A stretch of DNA of 64,000 bases from an uncultured Selenomonadales bacterium (GTDB lineage Bacteria; Bacillota; Negativicutes; Selenomonadales; Selenomonadaceae). The notes under the pieces were generated by a model that saw nothing but the letters and a program-made list of their open reading frames with translations, did not search any database and was not told the origin of the DNA. The stretch lies in NCBI GenBank assembly GCA_946411735.1, contig CAMKFB010000001.1, positions 62,001 to 126,000 of the forward strand, written 5' to 3'. Positions 43,537-54,896 of the stretch are shown here, in pieces; the first letter of the stretch is position 1; each line of letters opens with the position of its first letter. Position numbers and translations under genes: made by a program.

Positions 43537-46500
43537 CAAACGCCCTCCTCCGAAATATTTTTTCTCCGTTTGTCCTTCAGTAAATATTTTTCGAGGATCG
43601 CCTCAAGCGCCGCGGTGATAATCGGCTTTGGCAAATAATCGGAAAATGATGCTGCCAAATATTGTTCGCGTGCGCCGCTGATTGCATTCGCCGTCAGTGC
43701 GATCACCGCCGTCGACTCGTCGATCAAATGCTCCGCGCGGAGGATTCTGAGCGTCTCGAGCCCGTCCGGCGCCGGCATCATGTGATCGAGGAAGATTATA
43801 TCATATTTTTTTTGTCGCACGAGTTCCAAACACTTCGCCCCGCTGTCGACCAAGTCCGGCACAATCTCATTGACCTTCAACAGCCCGCGCATCACCTTTA
43901 AATTCATTTCGTTGTCGTCGACCACCATCACGCGAGCATGCGGCGCCTTCAAATATTTTTGCTCCGCGTACATCTGCGACCGCTCGAAATGATTTTCGCC
44001 GTAATTTCCGATCGGCTCCCGATCAAGAACGTCCTGCTCGATCGAAAATGAGAACGTCGATCCTTCGCCGTATGTCGACGACACTTCCAACTCCGAGCCC
44101 ATCATCGCCAACAATTTTTGCACGATCGGAATCCCCAGCCCCGTCCCCTCGATCGAACGGTTACGTTGCTCGTCAAGTCGTTCGAACGCGCCCGACAGTC
44201 GCGGAATATCCTCCGCCTTGATCCCGATGCCCGTGTCGTGCACCTCGAACCGCAGACGGATTTTGTTCCCCGAAGTCTTGTTGAAAGTGACGGTGAGTTT
44301 GACGGCGCCGCGCTCTGTGTACTTGGCCGCGTTCGACAGCAGATTCGTCACGATCTGTTTGATGCGGACGTCGTCGCCGAACAGACTTTTCGGCAGCGTC
44401 GGATCGATCTCCGTTTGAAATTCCAAACCCTTCTTCCGCGCGCGCGCCGAGATCATATTTATCAGATCGTCGATCATCAGTATCGTGTCGTAGCGCACCG
44501 GCACGATCCTCATCTTGCCCTCTTCGATCTTGGAAAAATCGAGGATGCTGTTGATGAGCGTCAGCAGCGTGTGACCCGCGCTTTGAATGTTGAGCGCGTA
44601 GTCCCTGATGTCGAGCTCATCGCTCTCGCGCAAGATCATTTCGTTCATACCGAGCACGGCATTTAGCGGCGTTCTGATCTCGTGAGACATCTGCGCGAAG
44701 AATTGAGATTTCGCCTCCAATGCGGAGCTTGCCGCGTTCACCGCCTCCTGCAATTGGTGATTGACGTCCTGCTGCCACCTCAACAGCCGATTGATCAGCA
44801 TCCTGATGGCGATGATGCAGACGAGCAGAAGCAGTCCGAACATAGCGCCGAGCGAGATGATGCTGCCGTAGATGTTCCACCAATCGTTGGTGACCATAAC
44901 GGTGAATTGCGACACCTCATTCTTTTTGGCAAGGCAAGCAATCAGATTGCCGGTGTAATCGCGCGTGCTCACCACTTCCTTATCGCGGTACGCATTTTTG
45001 TATTCGGTGCTGAGAACATTCGTCGAGCGCTTGACGGTCAGCTCGTAATTTTTATTCGGATGATTGATGATGACGCCGTTGCGATCGACCAGGAAGGCGT
45101 AACCGTTCCGACTGTAGCTCTCGCCGAGCAAGGCGATGAGCCGATCGATGTAAAAGTCGATGCCGAAAATCCCGAGAAACTCGTTATTTCTGCCGTAGAC
45201 GACCTGCGACATCGTCACGCAATACAGCCCCGTCTGCGCGTCGTAATACGGCGCCGACACGTTGAACCCGTCGAGCGCCCGCGAAGTCTCCAGATACCAT
45301 TCGCGCTTCTCGACCCTCCAGCCCGGCGGTCCCTCCCAACCGTTGTTCATTATGACGGTGTGCTTTTTATAAGGATTCGCCATATAGCAGACGGATATCT
45401 CGGGGTAATTGGCGGCGATGTCGTCGAGAAATCTGACGGCGCTGTCGTAATCCGCCATTATCTCGGGGCGCTCGGCGATCAGATTCGCGAACATGCTCAA
45501 GATGCTCCGCTGCTTCGCGATCCAATACGACAGTTTCTGTTCGTACAGGTCGACCTCGCGGTGCATCTTCGTGTCGCCCCAACTGATGGTCGTGTTGATG
45601 CACAGCCCCATGCTCGCGGTCATTGTGACGATCAGCACCATGATGATCCCGACGCGCGTGAAGTGACTTGCTTTCGACAAGCCGACGCCGCGTTTTGCTT
45701 TCGCTGCTGTCGCGACCTGTTTATCGGCGGCAGTGATGGTCGAGAATGAAAACAGGTTGTCGAGCATATCCGAAAGGAGCAACGCCGACTCGCGTACTTG
45801 AGCGGCGACCTCTGCCGGATCGGCGTCCCGCTTGCTCGACTCGATGTGCGACAACTTCAGAATGCGATTGAGCGGCTCGCGCAATTCTCTCGACAGATTT
45901 GACAAGAATGTATCTTTGACGCGGAGCGCCTTTTCGGCTCGGAGACGATTTTTGACGCCGTTGAGATAAAAGCCGACGATGACCACGAGCATCAACAAAC
46001 TGATGAGCGTCGTCAAAAAAAGATGCGCGTAGCTGTCCTTATAAAGCGCGCGGTCGTCGACGCTGAGGATCATATACCAGCCGTTTTTTGTTCGACTGCT
46101 GAAGATCGTGTGGTCGGCGCCGTCGATCTCGGCGACGAAACTGTTTTTATCGTTTTGATTGATGACGCGCTCGAGAATCGGCTTGTACTCGGGGAGCTTG
46201 CCGGAAACTGTTTCGCCGACCAGCGACATATCGGAGTGACCGATGATCATGCCGAGCTTGTTGACGATTAGAGCGGTGTGATCGTTGTCGGCGCTCATTC
46301 GGAGGATTGAGGTCTGCACGTCGGCAAAATTAAAATCGAGTCCGACCACGGTCTCGCGATCGGGCAACGCCACCGACATACTGAAGCACATATTGCCGGA
46401 GGCGGCGTCGATATACGGCTCGGTGATGAAAACCTCGTCGGGGTTTTCGAGCGCGCCCTTATACCAATTGCGCTCGGGCGCGTGATAATCGTTGGGCATA

Positions 46501-46892
46501 TCGAAATCAGGGATGATGGTCCAGCGCTTGTCGGAGCCGTAGACGTTGATGCAGGTGCCGTTGGTCGACAGCTTTTGATCGTGTTTGCGCCGGTTGAAGA
46601 AGGCGACGAGCTCTTGTTGAGAAGCGCCGGAGCGGATCATTCGATTGACGTCGTCGGCGGTTTGAAGGGTCGTCTCTTCGGCTCTCGTGATGACATTTTG
46701 AAAATCCGCGCGGATCGATTCCAGTTGCATTCGACCGATCTCCTCGGTTCGAGCGGCAGTCATTTGAAAGATCAGCTCGACGTTGAGCCCGATGACGAAC
46801 AGAAACAGGATAGCGATGACGATGATGATGTTGAAGTCGCCGGCTCTGCCGCTTTTCAGTAATTGCCACTCCGCTGCAATTTTGCCACGCAT
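43536..46892 (-). CDS. Giant hybrid histidine kinase, paralogue without HPt
   Basis: 1118 residues from ATG at 46892 (AAGGTGGG 6 bases upstream; the ATG at 46898 is too close to it). Same order as the downstream gene: TM, dCache, TM, HisKA-like segment with FLSNLSRELREPLNRIL (Arg at about 334), TM, dCache, TM, HisKA (MSHEIRTPLNAVLG, His about 737), HATPase, receiver (IIFLDHMMPAPDG). The chain ends after the receiver, with a basic KDKRRKN tail and no HPt domain. It probably uses the HPt of its neighbour in trans. The two proteins align nearly without gaps, so this is a tandem duplication. Confidence 0.9.
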   Translation of the reverse strand: MRGKIAAEWQLLKSGRAGDFNIIIVIAILFLFVIGLNVELIFQMTAARTEEIGRMQLESIRADFQNVITRAEETTLQTADDVNRMIRSGASQQELVAFFNRRKHDQKLSTNGTCINVYGSDKRWTIIPDFDMPNDYHAPERNWYKGALENPDEVFITEPYIDAASGNMCFSMSVALPDRETVVGLDFNFADVQTSILRMSADNDHTALIVNKLGMIIGHSDMSLVGETVSGKLPEYKPILERVINQNDKNSFVAEIDGADHTIFSSRTKNGWYMILSVDDRALYKDSYAHLFLTTLISLLMLVVIVGFYLNGVKNRLRAEKALRVKDTFLSNLSRELREPLNRILKLSHIESSKRDADPAEVAAQVRESALLLSDMLDNLFSFSTITAADKQVATAAKAKRGVGLSKASHFTRVGIIMVLIVTMTASMGLCINTTISWGDTKMHREVDLYEQKLSYWIAKQRSILSMFANLIAERPEIMADYDSAVRFLDDIAANYPEISVCYMANPYKKHTVIMNNGWEGPPGWRVEKREWYLETSRALDGFNVSAPYYDAQTGLYCVTMSQVVYGRNNEFLGIFGIDFYIDRLIALLGESYSRNGYAFLVDRNGVIINHPNKNYELTVKRSTNVLSTEYKNAYRDKEVVSTRDYTGNLIACLAKKNEVSQFTVMVTNDWWNIYGSIISLGAMFGLLLLVCIIAIRMLINRLLRWQQDVNHQLQEAVNAASSALEAKSQFFAQMSHEIRTPLNAVLGMNEMILRESDELDIRDYALNIQSAGHTLLTLINSILDFSKIEEGKMRIVPVRYDTILMIDDLINMISARARKKGLEFQTEIDPTLPKSLFGDDVRIKQIVTNLLSNAAKYTERGAVKLTVTFNKTSGNKIRLRFEVHDTGIGIKAEDIPRLSGAFERLDEQRNRSIEGTGLGIPIVQKLLAMMGSELEVSSTYGEGSTFSFSIEQDVLDREPIGNYGENHFERSQMYAEQKYLKAPHARVMVVDDNEMNLKVMRGLLKVNEIVPDLVDSGAKCLELVRQKKYDIIFLDHMMPAPDGLETLRILRAEHLIDESTAVIALTANAISGAREQYLAASFSDYLPKPIITAALEAILEKYLLKDKRRKNISEEGV

Positions 46893-46912
46893 CAACATCC
46901 CACCTTGTGTGA

Positions 46913-48880
46913 TCAGATATTAAATTTCTCGGTTTCGTTCTGAAGGTTGGCGGCCACATCAGACAGCGCGCGAGAGCCCGCCGCAATCTCTTCCGTCGAC
47001 GACGACTGCTCCGCAATCAGCCCTTCGATCGCCTGCATCGTTTCCTTCGTTTCACGAGCGATCCTCTCGATCGTCTCGACCAATTTTACCATGTAGTTGG
47101 CGCCGATATAAACCTCTTGCATCGAAATATTTATGTCATTCATATCCGTTTTGTTGACGCGAACCATATCGATGATTTTCGTGAACTGATCGCCCACGCG
47201 GCGGATCGACTCCGCGCCCGCCTTGACTTCTTCGGAGCCGCCCTCGATCGCCTCGACCGCGCTTTGAGTGTCCTCGAGAATGTTTTTGATTCGCTCCTTG
47301 ATCCGATCGACCGCTTCTTGAGAGCTCGTCGCCAGCTTGCGAACTTCGCTTGCCACAACCGCAAAGCCTTTGCCGCTTTCGCCCGCGCGCTCCGCTTCGA
47401 TCGCCGCATTCAGCGCCAACAAATTCGTTTGATCGGCGATCGCGGCAATCGTCTCGACGATCTGATTGATCTGTTGAGAGTTATGCCCGAGCTTTTCGAC
47501 CACCGCTGCGGATTTCGTCACGCTCTTTTCGATATTGCTCATCATCTCGACCGCGCGGATCATCATCTCGGCGCCCTCTTGAGCGGCGGCGGCGGTGTCG
47601 AGAGTATTTTCGGCGACCCTCTGAGATTTTTCAAGGATCATCGTCACATCTGAGTGCACGGCGTTGACATCGCGCTTTGCCTCCCCGATTTCGGTACACT
47701 GATTTTCCATGTCGCCGGTCACCTTGACGGCGTTGTCGGCGATATTGTTGGCGGCCTCGGCGGATTGTTGAGCGGCGGCGGTCAGCTCTTCGCTCGAGGC
47801 GGCAACCTGCTCGGCGTTGGACGAAACTTTTTGGACGAGAATTTTAATGTCGTGCATCATCTTATTGAACGCTTGAGCCAGCTCGCCGAACTCGTCGGCG
47901 CCGTCGACGGGCAAATCGGCGACGCGGAAGTTACCGCGTGCCAGCTCATTCGCGTGTTTCTTAATGTCGTTGATATTGCGGACGATCCGATTCGCAAAGA
48001 CCAGGCTGAAGGCGACCATCAAAAAGATGCCGACGATCATCACGGCGGTCAAGGCGGTGTAAACGACGCGAAGGTGATCGAGCGACGCGAAGACGATCTC
48101 ATTCGGAACGAGGATGCCGACAATCCAGCCGGTGCTCTCGACGGTGGTATAGGCGAAAATATCTTGGTCGATCGAAAAAAATCCTTCGGGGCTCTCGACA
48201 ATCGCCTGAAAGTGATCGCGGAGCACGGGATTTTGAGCGACGGGCTGAAGATTCTCGGCGGGATTGGCGGAGGCGATGATCGTGCCGCTCGAGTCGATGA
48301 TCATGCCCTTGCCCGCGCCGCGATAGTTGATCGTCGAGGCGACGCGATCAAGCGTTTCGATGTCGATGTCGCTGCAGACGGCGCCGCGGAATTTGCCGTC
48401 GACGTAATAAGGCGCGGCGGCGCTGACGACGAGCTTGCCGTTGGTGGCATCTTTATAAACTTCGGTGAAAATCAATTTGCCCTCGGCTTTGACGCGTTTG
48501 TACCAATCGCGCGTCCTGATCTCGAGCTTGCCGGAGTGGTCGGCGGTGTTTGAAACGACGGCGCCGTCCTCGTCGCAATTAGTGAGCGCCATGATATCCC
48601 GGTCGTCGTCGGTGAGCTGCATCATCGACTGCATTGTACGATGATCGAGCGCGCCGGTGTTGAAGCGCGCCATGAGGTTGGCGGCGGCGACGGCGTTGAC
48701 GGCTTTCGCTTGCATCCAACCGTCGATGGATTGTCTTTGAGCTTCGACGGTGGAGAGGATTTCGTTTTTGATGCTGTCGTCGAGATTGGAGTGCGCGGTG
48801 GTATAGCCGACGAGCGAAACGCCGGCAAGGATGACGCTCACAACTGCGGCGAGCAAAAGAAATTTTACTTTGATACTCAT
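46913..48880 (-). CDS. Methyl-accepting chemotaxis protein with dCache sensor
   Basis: 655 residues from ATG at 48880 (GAGGACG upstream). TM1 about 6-28, a double-Cache ligand domain about 30-270 ([20 protein letters not shown] and [20 protein letters not shown] are typical), TM2 about 273-297, HAMP 298-350, then the signalling coiled coil with the tip [20 protein letters not shown]. First gene of a four-gene minus-strand operon with the two hybrid kinases and the REC-GGDEF protein, so ligand sensing here may feed both chemotaxis and c-di-GMP output. Confidence 0.93.
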   Translation of the reverse strand: MSIKVKFLLLAAVVSVILAGVSLVGYTTAHSNLDDSIKNEILSTVEAQRQSIDGWMQAKAVNAVAAANLMARFNTGALDHRTMQSMMQLTDDDRDIMALTNCDEDGAVVSNTADHSGKLEIRTRDWYKRVKAEGKLIFTEVYKDATNGKLVVSAAAPYYVDGKFRGAVCSDIDIETLDRVASTINYRGAGKGMIIDSSGTIIASANPAENLQPVAQNPVLRDHFQAIVESPEGFFSIDQDIFAYTTVESTGWIVGILVPNEIVFASLDHLRVVYTALTAVMIVGIFLMVAFSLVFANRIVRNINDIKKHANELARGNFRVADLPVDGADEFGELAQAFNKMMHDIKILVQKVSSNAEQVAASSEELTAAAQQSAEAANNIADNAVKVTGDMENQCTEIGEAKRDVNAVHSDVTMILEKSQRVAENTLDTAAAAQEGAEMMIRAVEMMSNIEKSVTKSAAVVEKLGHNSQQINQIVETIAAIADQTNLLALNAAIEAERAGESGKGFAVVASEVRKLATSSQEAVDRIKERIKNILEDTQSAVEAIEGGSEEVKAGAESIRRVGDQFTKIIDMVRVNKTDMNDINISMQEVYIGANYMVKLVETIERIARETKETMQAIEGLIAEQSSSTEEIAAGSRALSDVAANLQNETEKFNI

Positions 48881-48947
48881 GACAATCGTCCTCGAAAAAA
48901 ATTTTTTGCTGATCATAGAATTATAAATCTATCGGGCGCGCCGATAT

Positions 48948-48979
48948 GCGATCGATTTTGGAGGAAAGCGATCGATTTT
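48948..48979 (-). promoter_or_regulatory. 12-bp direct repeat upstream of the signalling operon
   Basis: GCGATCGATTTT occurs at 48948-48959 and 48968-48979, 20 bases apart. A TATAAT on the minus strand lies about 25 bases downstream (near 48920). Candidate activator site; the -35 is poor, as expected for an activated promoter. Confidence 0.45.
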
Positions 48980-48996
48980 CGGCGTCAAAAAAGTGA

Positions 48997-49025
48997 TTGA
49001 CAAGCGGCGGGCGGTTTGATAAAAT
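48997..49025 (+). promoter_or_regulatory. tRNA-Asn promoter
   Basis: TTGACA, 17-base spacer, TAAAAT, starting transcription about 15 bases before the tRNA. Confidence 0.8.
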
Positions 49026-49046
49026 TCCTTGCGTCGAAAGACACAT

Positions 49047-49122
49047 TCCTCGGTAGCTCAGTCGGTAGAGCACCTGACTGTTAATCAGGGAGTCACTGGT
49101 TCGAGTCCAGTCCGGGGAGCCA
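49047..49122 (+). tRNA. tRNA-Asn (GTT)
   Basis: 76 bases with encoded CCA. Acceptor TCCTCGG pairs with CCGGGGA, D arm GCTC...GAGC, anticodon stem CCTGA/TCAGG with loop CTGTTAA (anticodon GTT), T arm CTGG-TTCGAGT-CCAG. Confidence 0.97.
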
Positions 49123-49205
49123 CTACCGGAAATAATTTTTTTGAGATACAGATTGTGAGGCTCGACGGCGGTCGGGCTTTTCTTATTACGGGAGAGTGAT
49201 GCGCC

Positions 49206-50645
49206 TTGGATTACGAAGCGGTAATCGGCTTGGAGATTCACAGCGAACTCAAAACCAATACGAAAATTTTTTGCGGTTGCGCCACGACCTTCGGCGCCGA
49301 GCAAAATACGCATGTTTGTCCCGTTTGTCTGGGCTTGCCGGGCGTGCTGCCGACGATCAATCGGCGCGTCGTCGAGTTTGCGATCAAAGCGGGGCTTGCC
49401 ACCAACTGCACCATCAATCAATACAGCAAATTCGATCGGAAGAATTATTATTACCCCGACCTGCCCAAGAATTGGCAGACGTCGCAGTACGAGTTGCCGA
49501 TTGCCGAGCACGGGTGGGTCGACATCGATGTTGACGGGCAAAAGAAGCGCGTCCGACTCACGCGCATTCATATGGAGGAGGATGCCGGCAAGCTCGTCCA
49601 CTCGGGCGCCACGATCAAAGACTCCGCCACGTCCAACGTCGATTACAATCGGACGGGCGTGCCGCTGATTGAGATCGTGTCGGAGCCGGATATGAGCTCC
49701 GCCGCCGAGGCGCGCGCCTACATGGAGAAGATTAAATCGATCCTCGAGTACATTGACGTGTCCAACTGTCGAATGGAGGAGGGCAATCTCCGTGCGGATA
49801 TCAACGTGTCGCTGCGTCCCGTCGGCTCGACGAAGCTGGGCACGCGGACGGAAATGAAGAATATCAACTCGTTCAAGGCGCTCGAGGACGCGATCAATTA
49901 CGAGATTGAGCGGCAAGCAGAAGTTCTCGACGACGGCGGCAAGATCGTCCAAGAGACGCGGACGTGGAATCCCGAGCGCGGGATCACTCAATCGATGCGG
50001 TCGAAAGAGGAGGCGCATGATTATCGGTACATGCCCGAGCCCGATCTGCCGCCGATCATCACATCCGCGGAGGAGATTGAGGAATTTCGGCGGTCGCTGC
50101 CGGAGCTGCCGGACGCTCGTCGTGCGCGCCTGACGACGGAGTACGGGCTGTCGGATTACGACGCGGGGATCATCACATCGTCGCGGGCGATGGCGGAGTA
50201 CTTTGATGAGGTCGTCCGCGCGGGCGCCGATCCGAAAATCGCAGCGAATTGGATCATGGGGGATTTGTCGAAGAATCTCAACGCGGACGGTTTGACGATC
50301 GAGCAATCGCCGGTCGAAGCGAAACGGTTGGCGCAAATGATCGCGTTGATCGACAAGGGCACGATCAGCGGCAAGATCGCAAAGGCGGTGTTCGTCGAGA
50401 TGTGGAAGTCGAGCGATCCGCCGGAGAAAATCGTCGCCGACAAGGGGCTGGTGCAAATCACGGACACGTCGGCGATCGAGGGCGTGGTCGATGAGGTGAT
50501 CGCGAAAAATCCGAAGGCAGTCGCGGAATATAAATCGGGCAAGAAGAAGGCGATCGGGGCGCTGGTCGGTCAGATCATGAAGGCGACGAAGGGCAAGGCG
50601 AATCCGCAACTCGTCAATCAGATGCTCGCTCAAAAGCTAGACTAA
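49206..50645 (+). CDS. gatB: Asp/Glu-tRNA amidotransferase subunit B
   Basis: 479 residues from TTG at 49206 (GGGAG upstream; an overlapping ATG at 49199 is out of frame). With GatA and GatC it turns Asp-tRNA-Asn and Glu-tRNA-Gln into the amides. [26 protein letters not shown], the kinase-site block [14 protein letters not shown] and [15 protein letters not shown] are family signatures, and the YqeY-like tail domain ends the chain. gatC and gatA are not adjacent; a tRNA-Asn gene is. Confidence 0.96.
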   Translation: MDYEAVIGLEIHSELKTNTKIFCGCATTFGAEQNTHVCPVCLGLPGVLPTINRRVVEFAIKAGLATNCTINQYSKFDRKNYYYPDLPKNWQTSQYELPIAEHGWVDIDVDGQKKRVRLTRIHMEEDAGKLVHSGATIKDSATSNVDYNRTGVPLIEIVSEPDMSSAAEARAYMEKIKSILEYIDVSNCRMEEGNLRADINVSLRPVGSTKLGTRTEMKNINSFKALEDAINYEIERQAEVLDDGGKIVQETRTWNPERGITQSMRSKEEAHDYRYMPEPDLPPIITSAEEIEEFRRSLPELPDARRARLTTEYGLSDYDAGIITSSRAMAEYFDEVVRAGADPKIAANWIMGDLSKNLNADGLTIEQSPVEAKRLAQMIALIDKGTISGKIAKAVFVEMWKSSDPPEKIVADKGLVQITDTSAIEGVVDEVIAKNPKAVAEYKSGKKKAIGALVGQIMKATKGKANPQLVNQMLAQKLD

Positions 50646-50687
50646 AAATTTGTCCCACCCACTCGGCGGCTTAGCCGCTTTATAAGG

Positions 50688-50765
50688 GGGCGCCGCCGAC
50701 GCTCCCACCCATCGAGCGCGGCGCCCAACGAAGGACAGCATGCCCACCCTGCGTCGGCAGCGCCC
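50688..50765 (-). repeat. 78-bp GC-rich dispersed repeat, copy D (inverted)
   Basis: On the minus strand it starts GGGCGCTGCCGACGC and ends GCGTCGGCGGCGCCC, with GGGTGGGCATGCTGTCC in the middle. It occupies the gatB-rph spacer. A CTCCCGCCCGCCCTCCC block and a T run lie on its left side in its own orientation (50795-50820), and a GCGGC-TTA-GCCGC hairpin on the other side. Confidence 0.9.
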
Positions 50766-50821
50766 CTTTCGGGTTTTAAGGGCGTAGCTCTTGGAGGGAG
50801 GGCGGGCGGGAGAAAAAATTT

Positions 50822-50850
50822 TTGCAGCTCGGTATTTATTATAGTATAAT
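50822..50850 (+). promoter_or_regulatory. rph promoter
   Basis: TTGCAG, 17-base spacer, TATAAT, immediately after the repeat block. Confidence 0.75.
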
Positions 50851-50888
50851 AATCGCCGATAATGCTTTAACGATACGAGGTTTTTCAT

Positions 50889-51629
50889 TTGAACAGAACT
50901 CACGGACGCCGCTCCGATCAGTTGCGCCCGACTTTCATCATTCCTCATTGCCAACATCATCCGCCGGGCTCCGCCCTGATCGAGGTCGGCAATACCCGCG
51001 TCATATGCTCCGCCACCATCGATGACCGCGTCCCGCCCTTCCTCAAGGGCACCGGTCAAGGTTGGCTCACCGCCGAATATTCCATGCTCCCGAGCGCCAC
51101 GCGCGAACGCGTCTCGCGCGAACGCAACAAACTCTCGGGACGCACTCAAGAAATACAACGCTTGATCGGTCGGGCGCTCCGCTCGGTCGTCGATCTCAAT
51201 TCGATCGGCGAACGCACCATCACCATCGATTGCGACGTGATCCAGGCCGACGGCGGTACGCGTTGCGCCTCGATCACCGGCGCTTTCATCGCACTCGTCG
51301 AGGCCTGCGACACTCTATATAAGGAGGGCGCGACCTTCCCCGTCACGGATTTTGTGGCGGCGGTGTCGGTCGGGCTCGACGCCGAGGGCAACGTGCTGCT
51401 CGATCTCGATTACAACGAGGACTCGACGGCGGTCGTCGATTGCAATGTCGTGATGAGCGGCATCGGTCAGTTCATCGAAATTCAATCGACGGGCGAAGGG
51501 CATCCCTTCTCGCGGCGCGATTTCGATAAGATGATCGACTTTGCAACCGCCGGCATCGACGAGTTGATCTCAATACAAAAGGACGCGCTCGGTCACCAAC
51601 TCATTTGGCGCGTCGGCAGGATCGGATAA
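50889..51629 (+). CDS. rph: Ribonuclease PH
   Basis: 246 residues from TTG at 50889 (ACGAGG upstream). Phosphorolytic 3' trimming of tRNA precursors. GSALIEVGNTRVICSATI near the start, LTAEYSMLPSAT with the phosphate loop, SGRTQEIQRLIGRALR, DCDVIQADGGTR and DLDYNEDSTAVVDCNVV are family motifs. It leads an rph-rdgB-yfcE cluster, a common arrangement in Firmicutes. Confidence 0.96.
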   Translation: MNRTHGRRSDQLRPTFIIPHCQHHPPGSALIEVGNTRVICSATIDDRVPPFLKGTGQGWLTAEYSMLPSATRERVSRERNKLSGRTQEIQRLIGRALRSVVDLNSIGERTITIDCDVIQADGGTRCASITGAFIALVEACDTLYKEGATFPVTDFVAAVSVGLDAEGNVLLDLDYNEDSTAVVDCNVVMSGIGQFIEIQSTGEGHPFSRRDFDKMIDFATAGIDELISIQKDALGHQLIWRVGRIG

Positions 51630-51690
51630 GTTTTCCCCGCTCACCCACCCTTTAAAGGTTTCACCTTTAGAACCTGAAGGGAGAAAAACC

Positions 51691-52320
51691 ATGAAAGAGT
51701 TAATCATCGCTACGAAGAATAAAAATAAATTTCGAGAGATGCGCACGGCATTCAAGGCGTTCCCGTTCGATATCAAATCGCTCGACGAGTTCAAAGAACT
51801 TCCCGACGCGGTCGAGGACGGCAAAACCTTCGCCGACAACGCGCTGATCAAGGCGCGCTTCTTCAGTAGACTGCTCAATCGCGCGTGCCTTGCCGACGAC
51901 TCGGGGCTCTGCGTTGATGCGCTTGAGGGCATGCCCGGCGTTTACTCCGCCCGATATGCCGTCCTTCGCGCGGGCGCCGATCCCGAGCGCGCTCACGATT
52001 CTCCCGACGACGCCAACAATCGGGCGCTCGTTGCGGAACTCGATCGGCTCAAGATCGATCAATCGAACGCCGCTTACAAATGCGCGCTCGCGCTCGTCGC
52101 TCTCGACGGCTCCGTCCTTCAAACCGAAGGCATTTGTCGGGGCGTGATCAAAAAAATTCCGCGCGGCTCGGGAGGCTTCGGCTACGATCCGTATTTCTAC
52201 GTCAGCGATGATAAAACGATGGCAGAGCTCACACTCGAGCAGAAAGATAAAATCAGCCACCGAGGTGATGCACTGCGCAAAATGGTTGAGGCTGTGTCCG
52301 ATTGGGGTGTTGAGCGGTGA
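51691..52320 (+). CDS. rdgB: XTP/dITP diphosphatase (RdgB/HAM1)
   Basis: 209 residues. Removes deaminated purine nucleotides (XTP, dITP, ITP) from the pool. IIATKNKNKFREM at the start, KTFADNALIKA, ADDSGLCVDALEGMPGVYSA and GFGYDPYF are diagnostic, and the SHRGDALRKM end is standard. The TGA overlaps the GTG of yfcE. Confidence 0.95.
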   Translation: MKELIIATKNKNKFREMRTAFKAFPFDIKSLDEFKELPDAVEDGKTFADNALIKARFFSRLLNRACLADDSGLCVDALEGMPGVYSARYAVLRAGADPERAHDSPDDANNRALVAELDRLKIDQSNAAYKCALALVALDGSVLQTEGICRGVIKKIPRGSGGFGYDPYFYVSDDKTMAELTLEQKDKISHRGDALRKMVEAVSDWGVER

Positions 52321-52805
52321 AGATAGGAATAATGAGCGACACGCACGGCAATTGGGCGGCGGTCGACGAGGCGCTCTCGATCGCCGACGACATGGATTTG
52401 TGGTTGCACTTGGGCGATTGCGTTCCCGACGCCGAGTATTTGTCGGTGACTTACAACGTGCCGGTCTACAGCGTGGCGGGCAATTGCGATTGGCCCACGG
52501 GCGAAACGTGCTACGAGCGCATAGTCGACGTGGCGGGGCATCGAATTTTCATGACTCACGGTCATAACTACGGCGTGCGCTACACTCAAGAGTACGTCAT
52601 GGAGGCGGCGGAGTCGCAGAACGCGGACATCGCCATCTTCGGTCATACTCACATCGTCGAGTATTTGTCGGGACCGCCCGTGCTGTTGAATCCCGGCAGC
52701 GCCTCGCGCCCGCGCGATGACGAGCGCGCCTCCTTCATGATCATGCAGCTCGAGCCGATGCGCGCGCCGAAGATCACCATCGTCCGCATGAAACGCGTTC
52801 GATAA
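52317..52805 (+). CDS. yfcE: YfcE/MJ0936-type metallophosphodiesterase
   Basis: 162 residues from GTG at 52317 (GTGA overlap). Calcineurin-like fold: [10 protein letters not shown] supplies the first Asp and His, HLGDCVP the bridging Asp, AGNCDWP the Asn, FMTHGHNYG and IFGHTHI the remaining metal ligands. These enzymes hydrolyse phosphodiesters; the natural substrate is unknown. Usually follows rdgB in Firmicutes, as here. Confidence 0.92.
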   Translation: MKIGIMSDTHGNWAAVDEALSIADDMDLWLHLGDCVPDAEYLSVTYNVPVYSVAGNCDWPTGETCYERIVDVAGHRIFMTHGHNYGVRYTQEYVMEAAESQNADIAIFGHTHIVEYLSGPPVLLNPGSASRPRDDERASFMIMQLEPMRAPKITIVRMKRVR

Positions 52806-52819
52806 TTTGACTTTTTTAC

Positions 52820-52848
52820 TTGACTTATTCCCTTTAAGAGATTATCAT
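52820..52848 (+). promoter_or_regulatory. groES-groEL promoter
   Basis: TTGACT, 17-base spacer, TATCAT. I find no CIRCE inverted repeat (TTAGCACTC/GAGTGCTAA) near it. Confidence 0.75.
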
Positions 52849-52853
52849 ATGAG

Positions 52854-52891
52854 CCGTTGGCGGTTGAAGCCGCCGCACGGTATATTTTTTT
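52854..52891 (+). promoter_or_regulatory. Terminator-like hairpin at the 5' end of the groES message
   Basis: CCGT-T-GGCGG, loop TTGAAG, CCGCC-GC-ACGG, then TATATTTTTTT. It starts at about the predicted first base of the groES transcript. It may end the rdgB-yfcE message, protect or regulate the groE message, or both. Confidence 0.65.
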
Positions 52892-52908
52892 GTAGGAGGT
52901 TCTTTCGT

Positions 52909-53190
52909 ATGATCAAACCATTGGCTGACAGAATCGTAATCGAAGTCGCCGAGGTCGAGCGCGCCACCAAGAGCGGCATCGTCATCCCCGACACGTCCAA
53001 AGAGAAGCCGCAAAAAGGCAAGGTTATCGCGATCGGCTCCGGCAAGCTCCTCGACAACGGCGAGCGCGCCAAGTCCGAAGTTGCCGTCGGCGATCTCGTC
53101 CTCTTCAATAAGTACGCCGGCACCGAAGTGAAGGTCGACGAAGTCGATTACCTCGTCATCCGTGAGTCCGATATTCTTGCAGTCCTTTAA
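52909..53190 (+). CDS. groES: Co-chaperonin GroES
   Basis: 93 residues from ATG at 52909 (AGGAGGT upstream). [21 protein letters not shown], the mobile loop [16 protein letters not shown], and [18 protein letters not shown] are standard. It caps GroEL. An in-frame start further upstream is rejected because it would begin before the promoter. Confidence 0.97.
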   Translation: MIKPLADRIVIEVAEVERATKSGIVIPDTSKEKPQKGKVIAIGSGKLLDNGERAKSEVAVGDLVLFNKYAGTEVKVDEVDYLVIRESDILAVL

Positions 53191-54870
<1,680 letters not shown>

Positions 54871-54896
54871 GCGCCGACAGCCGATAAAATTTTAAA

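Noticed and set aside
43537-43538. Treating the two hybrid kinases as one broken gene
   Set aside because: Each has its own ribosome binding site, complete domains and a full-length paralogous partner; they are a tandem duplication.
52806-52908. CIRCE element before groES
   Set aside because: No TTAGCACTC/GAGTGCTAA pair could be found; only a different GC-rich stem is present.
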